Below are positions 54,046-63,437 of a stretch of 64,000 bases of DNA, piece after piece. The number at the start of each line of letters is the position of its first letter. The stretch's first letter is position 1. The notes beneath the pieces are model-generated. The model searched no databases. It saw nothing but the letters and a program-made list of their open reading frames with translations, and was not told the origin of the DNA. The translations under genes and the position numbers were made by a program. The DNA is from Chryseobacterium sp. FH1 (GTDB lineage Bacteria > Bacteroidota > Bacteroidia > Flavobacteriales > Weeksellaceae). Location of the stretch: NCBI RefSeq assembly GCF_000735135.1, contig NZ_JPLZ01000006.1, forward strand, positions 1,798,001 through 1,862,000, given 5' to 3'.

Positions 54046-56577
54046 ATGAGTCAATTAATTAAAATAAATTATTTGAAGTTTTTTTTATTATTAATGATAT
54101 TCTCCTTTTTCATTAATGTAAAAGCGACCGAACCTTTCATCACGACAGAAAAAAGTTCTGAAACGCTCATTATCAAAGAGAAATCAACGAAACTTTCAAT
54201 CTTCACAAATTCTTCCAGTGATAAAGGAATTCTGAGAGCTGTCAACAATCTTCAATCCGATTTTCAAAAAGTGACGGGCGAAACTCCGATTGTCATTAAT
54301 CAAATTTCAAATTCTAAATCGCCGTTAATAGTTATTGGAACGATTGGAACCAATTCAATCATTGATGAATTAATCAAACAGAAAAAACTGAACGAGAAAG
54401 ATTTAAAGGGAAAACGGGAAAAATATCTCATTCAAAATATCAAAGATTTCAACGGAATCTCAGAAATCATCGTGATTGCTGGAAGCGACAAACGCGGAAC
54501 AATCTACGGAATCTACGAATTTTCCAAACAAATCGGTGTTTCGCCGTGGCATTATTGGGCAGATGTTCCGGTCAAAAAATCTGAAAATCTGTATTTCAAA
54601 AAAGGAGTTTACACAGACAACGAGCCCGCTGTAGAATACCGCGGAATTTTCCTGAATGACGAAGAACCTTCACTCGGAACCTGGGCGAGGACGACTTTTG
54701 GCGGAATCAATTCCAAGTTTTATGAGAAAGTTTTTGAATTGATTTTGAGACTCAAAGGCAATTATCTTTGGCCAGCGATGTGGGGAAAAGCGTTCTACGA
54801 CGATGATCCTCAAAACGGAATTTTGGCCGACGAAATGGGAATTGTGATGGGAACTTCGCACCACGAACCGATGGCTTTGGCGCAAACCGATTGGCATCGA
54901 TACATCAAAAAAAATAATCTGCCGAACGTTTGGGATTATTCCAAAAACGCACGAGTGTTGCAGGAGTTCTGGACATCCGGAATCGAGCGAAGCAAAAACT
55001 GGGAAAAGCTTGTAACCGTCGGGATGCGTGGCGACGGCGACGAGGCGATGGGCGAAGATACCAATATTTCTTTGCTGGAAAATATCGTCAAAGACCAGCG
55101 GAAAATTATCCAGAATGTGACCGGAAAAAATCCGAACAAAACGCCTCAAGTTTGGGCTTTGTACAAGGAAGTTCAGGATTATTATGATGAAGGAATGAAA
55201 GTTCCGGACGATGTGATTTTGCTCTTTTGTGATGACAATTGGGGCAATGTCCGAAAGCTTCCTGATTTAAACAAACCTTTGCACAAAGGTGGTTACGGGA
55301 TGTATTATCATTTTGATTACGTTGGCGGACCGAGGAATTCCAAATGGATAAACATCAATCCAATCCAACGCGTTTGGGAACAGATGAATCTGACGTATGA
55401 ACACAAAGTTGATAAAATCTGGGTCGTAAATGTTGGCGATTTGAAACCTATGGAGTTTCCGATTAGTTTCTTTATGGAAATGGCTTGGAATTCGAAACAA
55501 TTCAATGCCGATAATCTTTTGGAATACACGGAAAATTGGGCTTCTGAACAGTTTGGAGAAAAGCATTCTAAGGAAATTGCGAGGATGATCAATCTTTATG
55601 CGAAATACAACCGAAGAGTGACGCCGGAAACTTTGGACAGCAAAACTTACAGCCTGGAAAATTATAAAGAATTTGAAACCGTTGTGAATGATTACCGAAA
55701 CCTTTCACTTGATGCAAACCGTTTGTACAACGAGATTCCTGCTGAATATAAAGATGCGTATTTCCAATTGGTTTTGTATCCGATTGACGCTTGCAGTAAT
55801 TTGTATGAGTTGTATTTTAATGTTGCGAAAAACCACCAATTAGCCTCAAAAAAAGACATCCGAGCGAATGATTTTGCCGACAAAGCAAAACAGAATTTTG
55901 AATATGATTCGATTCTTCAGAATAAATATAACAATGAAATTTCTGAAGGAAAGTGGAAACACACGATGGATCAAACCAGAATTGGTTACGACAATTGGCA
56001 ACAGCCTGACAAAAATAAATTGCCTGAATTGATTTATTTAAAGGAAAATGAACTTTCAAAAAGTAAGATTTACAAAGAAAAAGACGGCTACATTTCTATC
56101 GAAGCGGAGCATTTTTCAAGAAAAAATAATTCAGATAAAATCGAATGGAAAGTGATTCCAGATTTTGGAAAAACATTGTCAGGAGTGACGACTTTTCCTC
56201 AAAATATTTCTCCTAAACAAAATGAAAATGTGTCGCTTGAATATGAAGTTGATTTCACGACAATTGGTGAATTTGAAATTCAGTTGTTATTGGCGCCGAC
56301 GCTTAATTTTAATTCGAACAAAGGTCTTCGTTATGAGATTTCTTTTGATAATGAAAAGCCTCAAATTATTAATTTCAACGGACATTATCGTGGAGAATTA
56401 GGGCAATGGCAATCGGAACATATCATCAAATCAAAAGCAAAACATAGAATTTCAAAAGCCGGAAAACATACTTTACGATTCCGAGTTTTGGATGCGGGAA
56501 TTGTTCTGCAAAAGATTCTGATTGATACAGGCGGGCTCAAAGATTCTTATCTTGGTGCACCGGAAAGTGATTTGTAA
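54046..56577 (+). CDS. GH115 xylan alpha-1,2-glucuronidase
   Basis: An 843-residue exported enzyme removing (4-O-methyl)glucuronic acid from xylan. A signal peptide (to about 26, ending NVKA) is followed by the family body with AGSDKRGTIYGIYEFSKQIGVSPWHYWADV near 145 and ILRLKGNYLWPAMWGKAFYDDDPQNG near 226. GTSHHEPMALAQTDWHRY, WGNVRKLP and GGPRNSKWININP also fit. The C-terminal domain (about 670-843) is beta-rich, as in GH115. The product feeds uxuA. It starts 6 bp after the GH43 gene, so the two are one transcript. Confidence 0.93.
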   Translation: MSQLIKINYLKFFLLLMIFSFFINVKATEPFITTEKSSETLIIKEKSTKLSIFTNSSSDKGILRAVNNLQSDFQKVTGETPIVINQISNSKSPLIVIGTIGTNSIIDELIKQKKLNEKDLKGKREKYLIQNIKDFNGISEIIVIAGSDKRGTIYGIYEFSKQIGVSPWHYWADVPVKKSENLYFKKGVYTDNEPAVEYRGIFLNDEEPSLGTWARTTFGGINSKFYEKVFELILRLKGNYLWPAMWGKAFYDDDPQNGILADEMGIVMGTSHHEPMALAQTDWHRYIKKNNLPNVWDYSKNARVLQEFWTSGIERSKNWEKLVTVGMRGDGDEAMGEDTNISLLENIVKDQRKIIQNVTGKNPNKTPQVWALYKEVQDYYDEGMKVPDDVILLFCDDNWGNVRKLPDLNKPLHKGGYGMYYHFDYVGGPRNSKWININPIQRVWEQMNLTYEHKVDKIWVVNVGDLKPMEFPISFFMEMAWNSKQFNADNLLEYTENWASEQFGEKHSKEIARMINLYAKYNRRVTPETLDSKTYSLENYKEFETVVNDYRNLSLDANRLYNEIPAEYKDAYFQLVLYPIDACSNLYELYFNVAKNHQLASKKDIRANDFADKAKQNFEYDSILQNKYNNEISEGKWKHTMDQTRIGYDNWQQPDKNKLPELIYLKENELSKSKIYKEKDGYISIEAEHFSRKNNSDKIEWKVIPDFGKTLSGVTTFPQNISPKQNENVSLEYEVDFTTIGEFEIQLLLAPTLNFNSNKGLRYEISFDNEKPQIINFNGHYRGELGQWQSEHIIKSKAKHRISKAGKHTLRFRVLDAGIVLQKILIDTGGLKDSYLGAPESDL

Positions 56578-56597
56578 ATTAATTAGATTTAAAATTA

Positions 56598-57659
56598 ATG
56601 AAAAATATTCAAGTTTCAGATTACGGGACAATGGCTGGCGGAAAAATGGTTAAAAAATACACTTTGACCAACAAAAATGGGATGACGTTGGAAGTCATCA
56701 ATTTTGGTGGAATCATCACTTCTCTTACGGCTCCGGACAAAAATGGAAAGTATGAGGATGTGGTTTTAGGCTTTACAAAACCAGAAGATTATTTCAATGG
56801 AAATCCGTATTATTTTGGCGCGATCATCGGAAGATACGGAAACAGAATTGCGAACGGAACATTTGAGATTGATGGAAAAACCTATCAAGTCGATCAAAAT
56901 GATCATTCCAATAATCTTCACGGTGGAACCAATGGTTTTCACACCAAGTTTTGGAATATTGAAGTTGTAAAAGACTCAGAATTTCCAACTTTGAAACTGA
57001 CTTACACAAGTCCAGACGGCGAAGAAGGTTTCCCGGGAAATCTGAAAACTACAGTTTTATATACTTTGAACGACGATGATTCTTTAGAAATTTCTTACGA
57101 AGCAGAAACCGACCAACCTACAATTGTCAATCTGACGCAACATTCTTATTTCAATCTTTCTGGAGATTTTACCAAAGAAATTACTGACCACGAATTGCAG
57201 ATTGATGCCAATCAATTTCTTCCGACAAACTCCACGATGATTCCAACTGGAGTATTGAAAAATATGGAAAATACCGCTTTTGATTTTACAGTTTCAAAAC
57301 CAATCGGAAAAGATATTAATCAAGATGACGAGCAATTGAAATTTGGAAATGGCTACGATCACAATTATATTCTGAATGGAAACGGACTTAGAAATATCGC
57401 CAAAGTTCATCACCCGGAATCGGGTAGAGTGATGGAAGTTTTGACAACCGAACCAGGCGTTCAGTTCTATTCCGGCAATTTCCTCGATGGAAAATTCGAA
57501 ACCAAAACTGGCGGAAAAAGTGAAAAGAGAACCGGGTTTTGCTTGGAAACTCAGCATTACCCAGATTCTCCGAACCAATCAGCTTTCCCATCAACCGTGT
57601 TGAGACCGGGAGAAAAATATGATTCAAAAACGATTTACAAATTTTCAGTTAAAAAATAG
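56598..57659 (+). CDS. aldose 1-epimerase
   Basis: A 353-residue mutarotase without signal peptide, so cytosolic. It shows FGGIITSLTAPDKNG near 35, GRYGNRIANGTFEIDGKTYQ near 78, NNLHGG with a conserved His, TQHSYFNLSG with the catalytic His, and near the end LETQHYPDSPNQ with the catalytic Glu. It would interconvert the alpha and beta forms of sugars such as xylose before xylose isomerase. It lies between GH115 (21 bp) and the SGLT gene, which starts 2 bp after its stop. Confidence 0.92.
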   Translation: MKNIQVSDYGTMAGGKMVKKYTLTNKNGMTLEVINFGGIITSLTAPDKNGKYEDVVLGFTKPEDYFNGNPYYFGAIIGRYGNRIANGTFEIDGKTYQVDQNDHSNNLHGGTNGFHTKFWNIEVVKDSEFPTLKLTYTSPDGEEGFPGNLKTTVLYTLNDDDSLEISYEAETDQPTIVNLTQHSYFNLSGDFTKEITDHELQIDANQFLPTNSTMIPTGVLKNMENTAFDFTVSKPIGKDINQDDEQLKFGNGYDHNYILNGNGLRNIAKVHHPESGRVMEVLTTEPGVQFYSGNFLDGKFETKTGGKSEKRTGFCLETQHYPDSPNQSAFPSTVLRPGEKYDSKTIYKFSVKK

Positions 57660-57661
57660 TT

Positions 57662-59389
57662 ATGGGAAATTTAGCAACCATTGACATCGTCATTTTCTTG
57701 ATTTACTTCATCGTAGTCGCGGGCTATGGAATTTGGATTTATAACCGAAAAAAATCTTTGGCGACGGGAAGTCAGGATTATTTCCTTGCGGAAGGATCGC
57801 TGACCTGGTGGGCAATTGGAGCCAGTTTGATAGCTTCTAACATCTCAGCAGAACAGTTCATTGGGATGAGTGGCGAAGGTTTTTTTGTCGGAATTGCTGT
57901 TGCCGCGTACGAGTGGATTGCGGCGATTGCACTGATCATCATTGCGATTTGGTTCATCCCGATTTATCTTAAAAATAAGATCTACACGATGCCTCAGTTT
58001 TTGGAAAGGCGCTACAACAAGTCTGTTTCGCTCATTATGGCAGTGTTCTGGCTATTTTTGTATGTGATTGTAAATCTTACCTCAATTCTCTATTTGGGCG
58101 CATTGGCAATCGACACTTTGTTGGGTGGCGAGAATCTCCACATCATTATGATTGGTTTGCTTCTGATGGCTTTGCTTATTGGTCTCGGCGGAATGAAAGT
58201 GATTGGATACACCGATGTCATCCAAGTGGCAGTCTTGATTATCGGTGGTTTTGCAACAGTTTATATGGCTTTGCAAATTGTGGATCAGAGAATCAATGGT
58301 GCGACGATTGGTAGTGCTTGGACGGGTTTCAATACTTTGTTGAGTGAGGCGCCGGAACATTTCAAATTAATATTGGACAAACCTACGATGACCACGACAA
58401 CTCTGGCAATGCCCGAGAATCTAAGTGTTCAGAAATATATGATCTTGCCAGGTTTGGCGATGTATTTTGCTGGACAGTGGATTGTGCATTTGAACTATTG
58501 GGGTTGCAACCAGTACATCACGCAACGTGCTTTGGGCGCAGATTTGAAAACAGCCAGAACCGGAATTTTGTTCGCTGGATTCTTAAAGTTATTTATGCCA
58601 ATCATCGTAATGCTTCCAGGAATTGCCGCTTATGTTTTGCATAGAGAAGGTCATTTGGAAGGTTTCAATGGTATTAAAGATGGCGCCTATTCTGCAATCT
58701 TAGGATTTCTCCCTTCTGGCTTGAAGGGGCTTGCCGTCGCAGCGCTTACTGCAGCGATCGTTGCTTCGTTAGCTGGAAAAGTCAATAGTATTTCCACCAT
58801 TTTCACATTGGATATTTATAAAAAATATTTCAAAACAGATGCTACCGAAATCCAATTGGTACGAACGGGACGTTGGGCGATTATCATTGCAATGTTTGTG
58901 GCGTTGGCTTTTACGTGGACCGATGTTTTGGGAATTGGTGGCGAAGGTGGATTTACCTTTATTCAGAAATATACAGGATTTATAAGTCCGGGCGTATTTG
59001 CGATGTTCCTTTTGGGAATGTTTTGGAAGCGCACCACGGGAACTGCAGCTTTGGTTGGTGTTGTTCTAGGATTTCTATTAGCCATTTTCTTCAATAATTT
59101 TGCGGTGGATATCTTCGGGAAAGAAACTTGGCTGTATACGGCATTCACTTATGAAAAGTTCGAAAATGGAGTAGTGAACACCATTACAGAAATTCCGTTT
59201 TTGATCAATATGGGTTGGTCATTTTTCATCACGGTTGCTGTGATGATCTTGATAAGTCTTGCTGGTCCGAAAATCAATCCGAAGGCGTTTGATATAGATC
59301 GATCGATGTTCAAAGTTGACCCTAGAACTATGGTTTTGATCGTCATTACGCTTCTTTTCTTGACGGCGATTTATGTTAAGTTTTGGTAA
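57662..59389 (+). CDS. sodium/sugar symporter, SGLT type
   Basis: A 575-residue inner-membrane transporter with about 14 helices of the sodium:solute symporter family. Family segments: SQDYFLAEGSLTWWAIGASLIASNISAEQFIGMSG near 37-72 and GWAKVNSIS-like AALTAAIVASLAGKVNSISTIF near 362, with the conserved sodium-site residues of the first helix. It most likely imports xylose or another monosaccharide with Na+. It follows the mutarotase gene after 2 bp and ends the GH43-GH115-mutarotase-SGLT operon at a terminator. Confidence 0.93.
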   Translation: MGNLATIDIVIFLIYFIVVAGYGIWIYNRKKSLATGSQDYFLAEGSLTWWAIGASLIASNISAEQFIGMSGEGFFVGIAVAAYEWIAAIALIIIAIWFIPIYLKNKIYTMPQFLERRYNKSVSLIMAVFWLFLYVIVNLTSILYLGALAIDTLLGGENLHIIMIGLLLMALLIGLGGMKVIGYTDVIQVAVLIIGGFATVYMALQIVDQRINGATIGSAWTGFNTLLSEAPEHFKLILDKPTMTTTTLAMPENLSVQKYMILPGLAMYFAGQWIVHLNYWGCNQYITQRALGADLKTARTGILFAGFLKLFMPIIVMLPGIAAYVLHREGHLEGFNGIKDGAYSAILGFLPSGLKGLAVAALTAAIVASLAGKVNSISTIFTLDIYKKYFKTDATEIQLVRTGRWAIIIAMFVALAFTWTDVLGIGGEGGFTFIQKYTGFISPGVFAMFLLGMFWKRTTGTAALVGVVLGFLLAIFFNNFAVDIFGKETWLYTAFTYEKFENGVVNTITEIPFLINMGWSFFITVAVMILISLAGPKINPKAFDIDRSMFKVDPRTMVLIVITLLFLTAIYVKFW

Positions 59390-59414
59390 TGCTCAAATCA
59401 AACTATTAGAAAAA

Positions 59415-59448
59415 TAAGGATTATCGTTACTGATCCTTATTTTTTTTA
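59415..59448 (+). terminator. intrinsic terminator after SGLT gene
   Basis: TAAGGAT (59415-59421) pairs with ATCCTTA (59433-59439), followed by a T8 run. Confidence 0.85.
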
Positions 59449-60035
59449 TATTTAATTTAAAATCAGTTTGTTATAATTTTATAAAGTTGTTTTAATATTT
59501 TTTCTAATTGTATTGATCTTGTCAGTATCTCTTCAATTTATACTTTTTCAAACAATGTTTTAGAGAATTATCCAAAATTATCAGTTTTGATGGTCATTTC
59601 AGTTATTGAAAGCTTTTATATTTCATCGATTTTCATCTAATAAAGATTAATTTTAAATGAACACAATGTTAAAATTATGTTAAAGTTACTATGATGTTAA
59701 AATTGACTTTTCATAAATTTCAATCAAAAGGATATTGTGAAAATTACGATAAGTAGACACCACCAAAAATTCTAAAGATTTTGACAATTTATTTAATCAA
59801 TTGTATATCAACAATCCTAACGTTTGTGCTTTATTTCAGAAGGTTTTATTAATCTTATTTTTTATGATAAGCCTGTCGTTTTTTTTAATATTTTTATTTA
59901 GTTTTCAATTCAATTTTTTCCTATGAATCTGCTTGCATCGCAAAAATGTTTTGTATGTAGATAGTTTCTTTTATTTTTAGAAAAGTAGAATCAACCAAGA
60001 CTCAAATTTTTATTTAATTAACATAGAATTGATAA
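59449..60035 (+). promoter_or_regulatory. gene-free regulatory region before the esterase gene
   Basis: This AT-rich 587-bp stretch has no gene. It contains three direct copies of an 11-mer: ATGTTAAAATT at 59666-59676, ATGTTAAAGTT immediately after it at 59677-59687, and ATGTTAAAATT at 59694-59704. Their ATGTTAA core also occurs in the candidate XylR site at 41447-41463. No clear TAnnTTTG box was found near the esterase start. Confidence 0.4.
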
Positions 60036-61949
60036 ATGAAGAATTTCAATACTTCTAAAATCTTGTATTTTCTCTTTGCATTTTGCTTCATTAATTTGTT
60101 TGATGCAAAAGTAAAGTTGCCTGCATTGGTTTCTGATGGTATGGTTTTGCAACGCGATCAAAAATTGAAAATTTGGGGAAGTGCAGATGATGGTGAAAAA
60201 GTCGAAGTTAATTTTATTAATAAAAAATACAAGACGACAGCCGATCAAAATGGAAATTGGAAAATCACACTTCCAAAGCAAATCGCAGGCGGACCTTATA
60301 TAATGAAAATCAATGAGATCACTTTGAAAGATATTTTCATAGGCGACGTTTGGGTAGCTTCCGGCCAATCTAATATGGAATTGCCGATGCGAAGATTAAA
60401 ACCGCTTTATGAAAATGAAATCAAGACTGCTAACAATCAACACATCAGATTTTTCACAGTTCCTCAAAAATACAATTTTAAAGTTCCTCAGAATGATTTT
60501 GAATCGGGGAAATGGGAAGCGACAAATCCGCAGACAATCCTCAATTTTTCTGGCGTCGCTTATTTCTTTGCGAAGAACATTAATGAAAAAAATAAAGTTC
60601 CGGTTGGCATAATTAATACAAATTTGGGCGGTTCTCCAATTCAGGCTTGGATGGATGAAAATGCTTTGAAAAATTATCCTGAATATCTGGATGAAGCTAA
60701 AAAATGGCAAAACGGTGATTTGATAAGGTCCACAGAATCCACAGAACAAGCGCTAAGTAAAGCTTGGTACGAAGAATTGGATCAAAGTGATATTGGCTTC
60801 AATCAACATTGGGAAAAGTTTGAAACCAATGATTCGGATTGGAAAACGATGAACATTCCAGGATCTTGGGAAGACACAGAAGGTTCTTTTGACGGGTCGG
60901 TTTGGTTCAGAAAGGAAATCAATTTGTCAAAAGGAACGGCGGGAAAATCCGCTTTTTTGAATCTTGGCAGAATCAAGGATGCCGATGTAACTTACATCAA
61001 TGGTGTGAAAATCGGAAATGTAACTTATGAATATCCGCCACGTTGGTACGACATTCCAGCTGGTGTTTTGAAAGATGGAAAAAATATCATTAGCGTAAGA
61101 GTGATCAATGGAAGCGGAAGAGGAGAGTTCATTGCAGAAAAACCTTATTATTTGGAAATTGATGGTCAAAAAATAAATCTCGAAGGCGAATGGAAATATA
61201 AAGTTGGTGCCAAAATGGAAAAAATGGCTCCCGGACAAACCTTCATTCGCTGGAAACCGACTGGACTTTACAACGCGATGATTCATCCAATAATCAATTA
61301 TCAGATCAAAGGTTTTCTTTGGTACCAAGGCGAAAGTAATACTAAAAAACCAGAAGAATACGGCGATCTTTTGACCACGATGATTTCAGATTGGCGAACG
61401 AAATGGAATCAAAAAGACTTACCGTTTTTGGTAGTTCAATTAGCCAATTTTATGGAGCAAAAAAGTGAACCTTTGGAAAGCAATTGGGCAGAACTGAGAG
61501 ATCAGCAACGTCTTGTTTCTTTGAAAGTTCAAAACACCGGATTGGCGGTCATCACAGACATTGGAGAGTGGAATGACATCCATCCATTAAACAAAAAAAC
61601 AGTTGGCGACAGATTGGCTTTGCAGGCTTTTAAAATCGCTGACAAAGAGAATATCATTGCAGACGGACCTGTTTATCAATCAATGAAAATCGATGGAAAA
61701 AAAGTGATTTTGTCTTTCAAATCCGGAACTGATGATTTCGAAAATGTTTCAGAATTGAAAGGTTTCGCTATCAAAAGAAAAGATGGAAAATACATTTGGG
61801 CAAACGCAAAGATCGAAGGAAATAAAATCATCGTTTGGAGCGAAAACATTCAGAATCCAGAAGCCGTAAGATACAATTGGGCAGACAATCCGAGCGGAAA
61901 TCTATTCAATAAAACTGGTCTTCCAGCTTCATCATTTACGACAGAATAA
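60036..61949 (+). CDS. SASA-family acetylesterase, probable acetyl-xylan esterase
   Basis: A 637-residue exported carbohydrate esterase of the sialate-O-acetylesterase type. Signal peptide to about 24. The SGNH-like core has Ser112 in ASGQSNMELPM, the segment FLWYQGESNTKKPEEYGD and the Asp-x-His-Pro block DIGEWNDIHP. A galactose-binding-like jelly roll is inserted at about 255-375 (GSWEDTEGSFDGSVWFRKE), as usual in this family. In a xylan locus it most likely removes acetyl groups from xylose residues. It starts a new transcription unit behind a 590-bp regulatory region. Confidence 0.87.
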   Translation: MKNFNTSKILYFLFAFCFINLFDAKVKLPALVSDGMVLQRDQKLKIWGSADDGEKVEVNFINKKYKTTADQNGNWKITLPKQIAGGPYIMKINEITLKDIFIGDVWVASGQSNMELPMRRLKPLYENEIKTANNQHIRFFTVPQKYNFKVPQNDFESGKWEATNPQTILNFSGVAYFFAKNINEKNKVPVGIINTNLGGSPIQAWMDENALKNYPEYLDEAKKWQNGDLIRSTESTEQALSKAWYEELDQSDIGFNQHWEKFETNDSDWKTMNIPGSWEDTEGSFDGSVWFRKEINLSKGTAGKSAFLNLGRIKDADVTYINGVKIGNVTYEYPPRWYDIPAGVLKDGKNIISVRVINGSGRGEFIAEKPYYLEIDGQKINLEGEWKYKVGAKMEKMAPGQTFIRWKPTGLYNAMIHPIINYQIKGFLWYQGESNTKKPEEYGDLLTTMISDWRTKWNQKDLPFLVVQLANFMEQKSEPLESNWAELRDQQRLVSLKVQNTGLAVITDIGEWNDIHPLNKKTVGDRLALQAFKIADKENIIADGPVYQSMKIDGKKVILSFKSGTDDFENVSELKGFAIKRKDGKYIWANAKIEGNKIIVWSENIQNPEAVRYNWADNPSGNLFNKTGLPASSFTTE

Positions 61950-61982
61950 TCAATTATCATTTATCAAATATCAATTATAATA

Positions 61983-63431
61983 ATGAACAACTCATCTCAA
62001 AAAATATCTGTCGTTGAAAAGATAGGCTACAGTTTAGGAGATTTGGCGGCCAACTTGGTTTTCCAGACTTTGGTCACTTATCTGGCTTATTTTTACACCG
62101 ATATTTACGGATTGAAACCGGAAGATGCTTCGATCATCACATTGAGTGTTGGATTGTTGGCTGGCTTTGTGTTCAATCCAATGGTTGGCGCTTTGGCGGA
62201 CAGAACCAGAACCAAATGGGGGAAATTCCGTCCTTGGATTCTGTTGACGGCGATTCCGCTTGGTGTTGCCGCGCTTTTAGCTTTCAGCACGCCCGATTTT
62301 TCTTACAAAGGGAAAATGGTTTACGCCGCTGCGACTTACACGTTGTTGCTTCTTTTGTACGCTGGAAACAATTTGCCTTATGCGGCGTTAAGTGGCGTGA
62401 TCACAGGTGATATGGGCGAGAGAAACAGTATTTCTTCTTATCGTTTCGTAGCAGTAATGTTTGCACAGTTTTTCGTTCAGGTGTTTATGTTGCCGATTAT
62501 CTTGTCCGTTGGAAATGGCGACAAAGCCATTGGAATCGAAAGTGTGATGACTTGGCTGGCGATCATTGGAACCGTGATGTTGCTCATTACTTTTCTAACG
62601 ACCAAAGAAAGAGTAGTTCCAAAACCCGAGCAAGAATCGACCTTGAGATTAGATTTGAAAGACCTTTTCAAGAACAAGCCTTGGATTATAATGTTGTCTG
62701 TAACGGCTTTGATTTTCGTGACATTGGCGATGAAAGGCGGTTCCTACGTTTACTATTTTAATAATTATGTCGACGAGACAGCGCTTCAGGAATTCATTTC
62801 TCCGATCACCAATTTTTTCAATTCCATCGGGATGAATTTCTTTGGCGAAGATCCTCGCTCAGCTGGATTTGGATTATTCAATGCTGGCGGAATCATTATG
62901 ATGATTGTTGGGATTACGTTTTCAAAACGATTTGCAGACAGATTTGGGAAGCGTGATACTTACGTTGTTTCACTTTTCATTTCAACGGTTTTCATCTTGA
63001 TTTTCCTAATGTTTCCTCCGAAATCAGTAGGGTTAATGTTTACTTCTCAGATTTTCCACGGATTCTTCTACGGCATCGGAACACCTTTGCTTTGGGCGAT
63101 GATTGCAGATGTTGCTGACTATTCTGAGTGGAAAAACAATCGAAGAGCCACCGCAATTATTTTCTCTGCAATGATGGTCGGTTTGAAGGTCGGTTTGAGC
63201 ATTGGAAGTTCATTGGTAGCCTTGATAATAGGGAAATATGGATACATTTCTACAGAAGGTGCCGTGAATGTCATTCAGCCGGAAACAGTTTCCAAAGGTG
63301 CAAAAATGCTGGTTAGTATCTTCCCATCGATTCCATTTTTTATCGCTTGCGGTTTGCTTTTCTTTTATAAAATTGATAAAAAGACAGAAATACAAATAGA
63401 GCAGGATTTGGCAGAAAGAAGAAAAAAATAA
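61983..63431 (+). CDS. GPH-family sugar:cation symporter
   Basis: A 482-residue inner-membrane transporter of the glycoside-pentoside-hexuronide family with twelve helices. Typical parts: IGYSLGDLAANLVFQTLVTYLAYFYTDIYGL near 12, the loop VGALADRTRTKWGKFRPWILLTAIP near 63-87, GNNLPYAALSGVITGD near 127, and MIADVADYSEWKNNRRATAIIFS near 372. It probably imports xylo-oligosaccharides or xylobiose (XynB/XylP-like). It lies 34 bp after the esterase gene and 7 bp before the xylanase gene. Confidence 0.92.
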   Translation: MNNSSQKISVVEKIGYSLGDLAANLVFQTLVTYLAYFYTDIYGLKPEDASIITLSVGLLAGFVFNPMVGALADRTRTKWGKFRPWILLTAIPLGVAALLAFSTPDFSYKGKMVYAAATYTLLLLLYAGNNLPYAALSGVITGDMGERNSISSYRFVAVMFAQFFVQVFMLPIILSVGNGDKAIGIESVMTWLAIIGTVMLLITFLTTKERVVPKPEQESTLRLDLKDLFKNKPWIIMLSVTALIFVTLAMKGGSYVYYFNNYVDETALQEFISPITNFFNSIGMNFFGEDPRSAGFGLFNAGGIIMMIVGITFSKRFADRFGKRDTYVVSLFISTVFILIFLMFPPKSVGLMFTSQIFHGFFYGIGTPLLWAMIADVADYSEWKNNRRATAIIFSAMMVGLKVGLSIGSSLVALIIGKYGYISTEGAVNVIQPETVSKGAKMLVSIFPSIPFFIACGLLFFYKIDKKTEIQIEQDLAERRKK

Positions 63432-63437
63432 TTGAAT

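Noticed and set aside
54670-55149. Minus-strand frame of 159 codons inside the GH115 gene
   Set aside because: It lies fully within the conserved GH115 body and has no recognisable features.
60036-61949. Sialidase or sialic-acid pathway role for the esterase
   Set aside because: The family name suggests sialate, but no sialic acid genes are present and the whole neighbourhood is for xylan.
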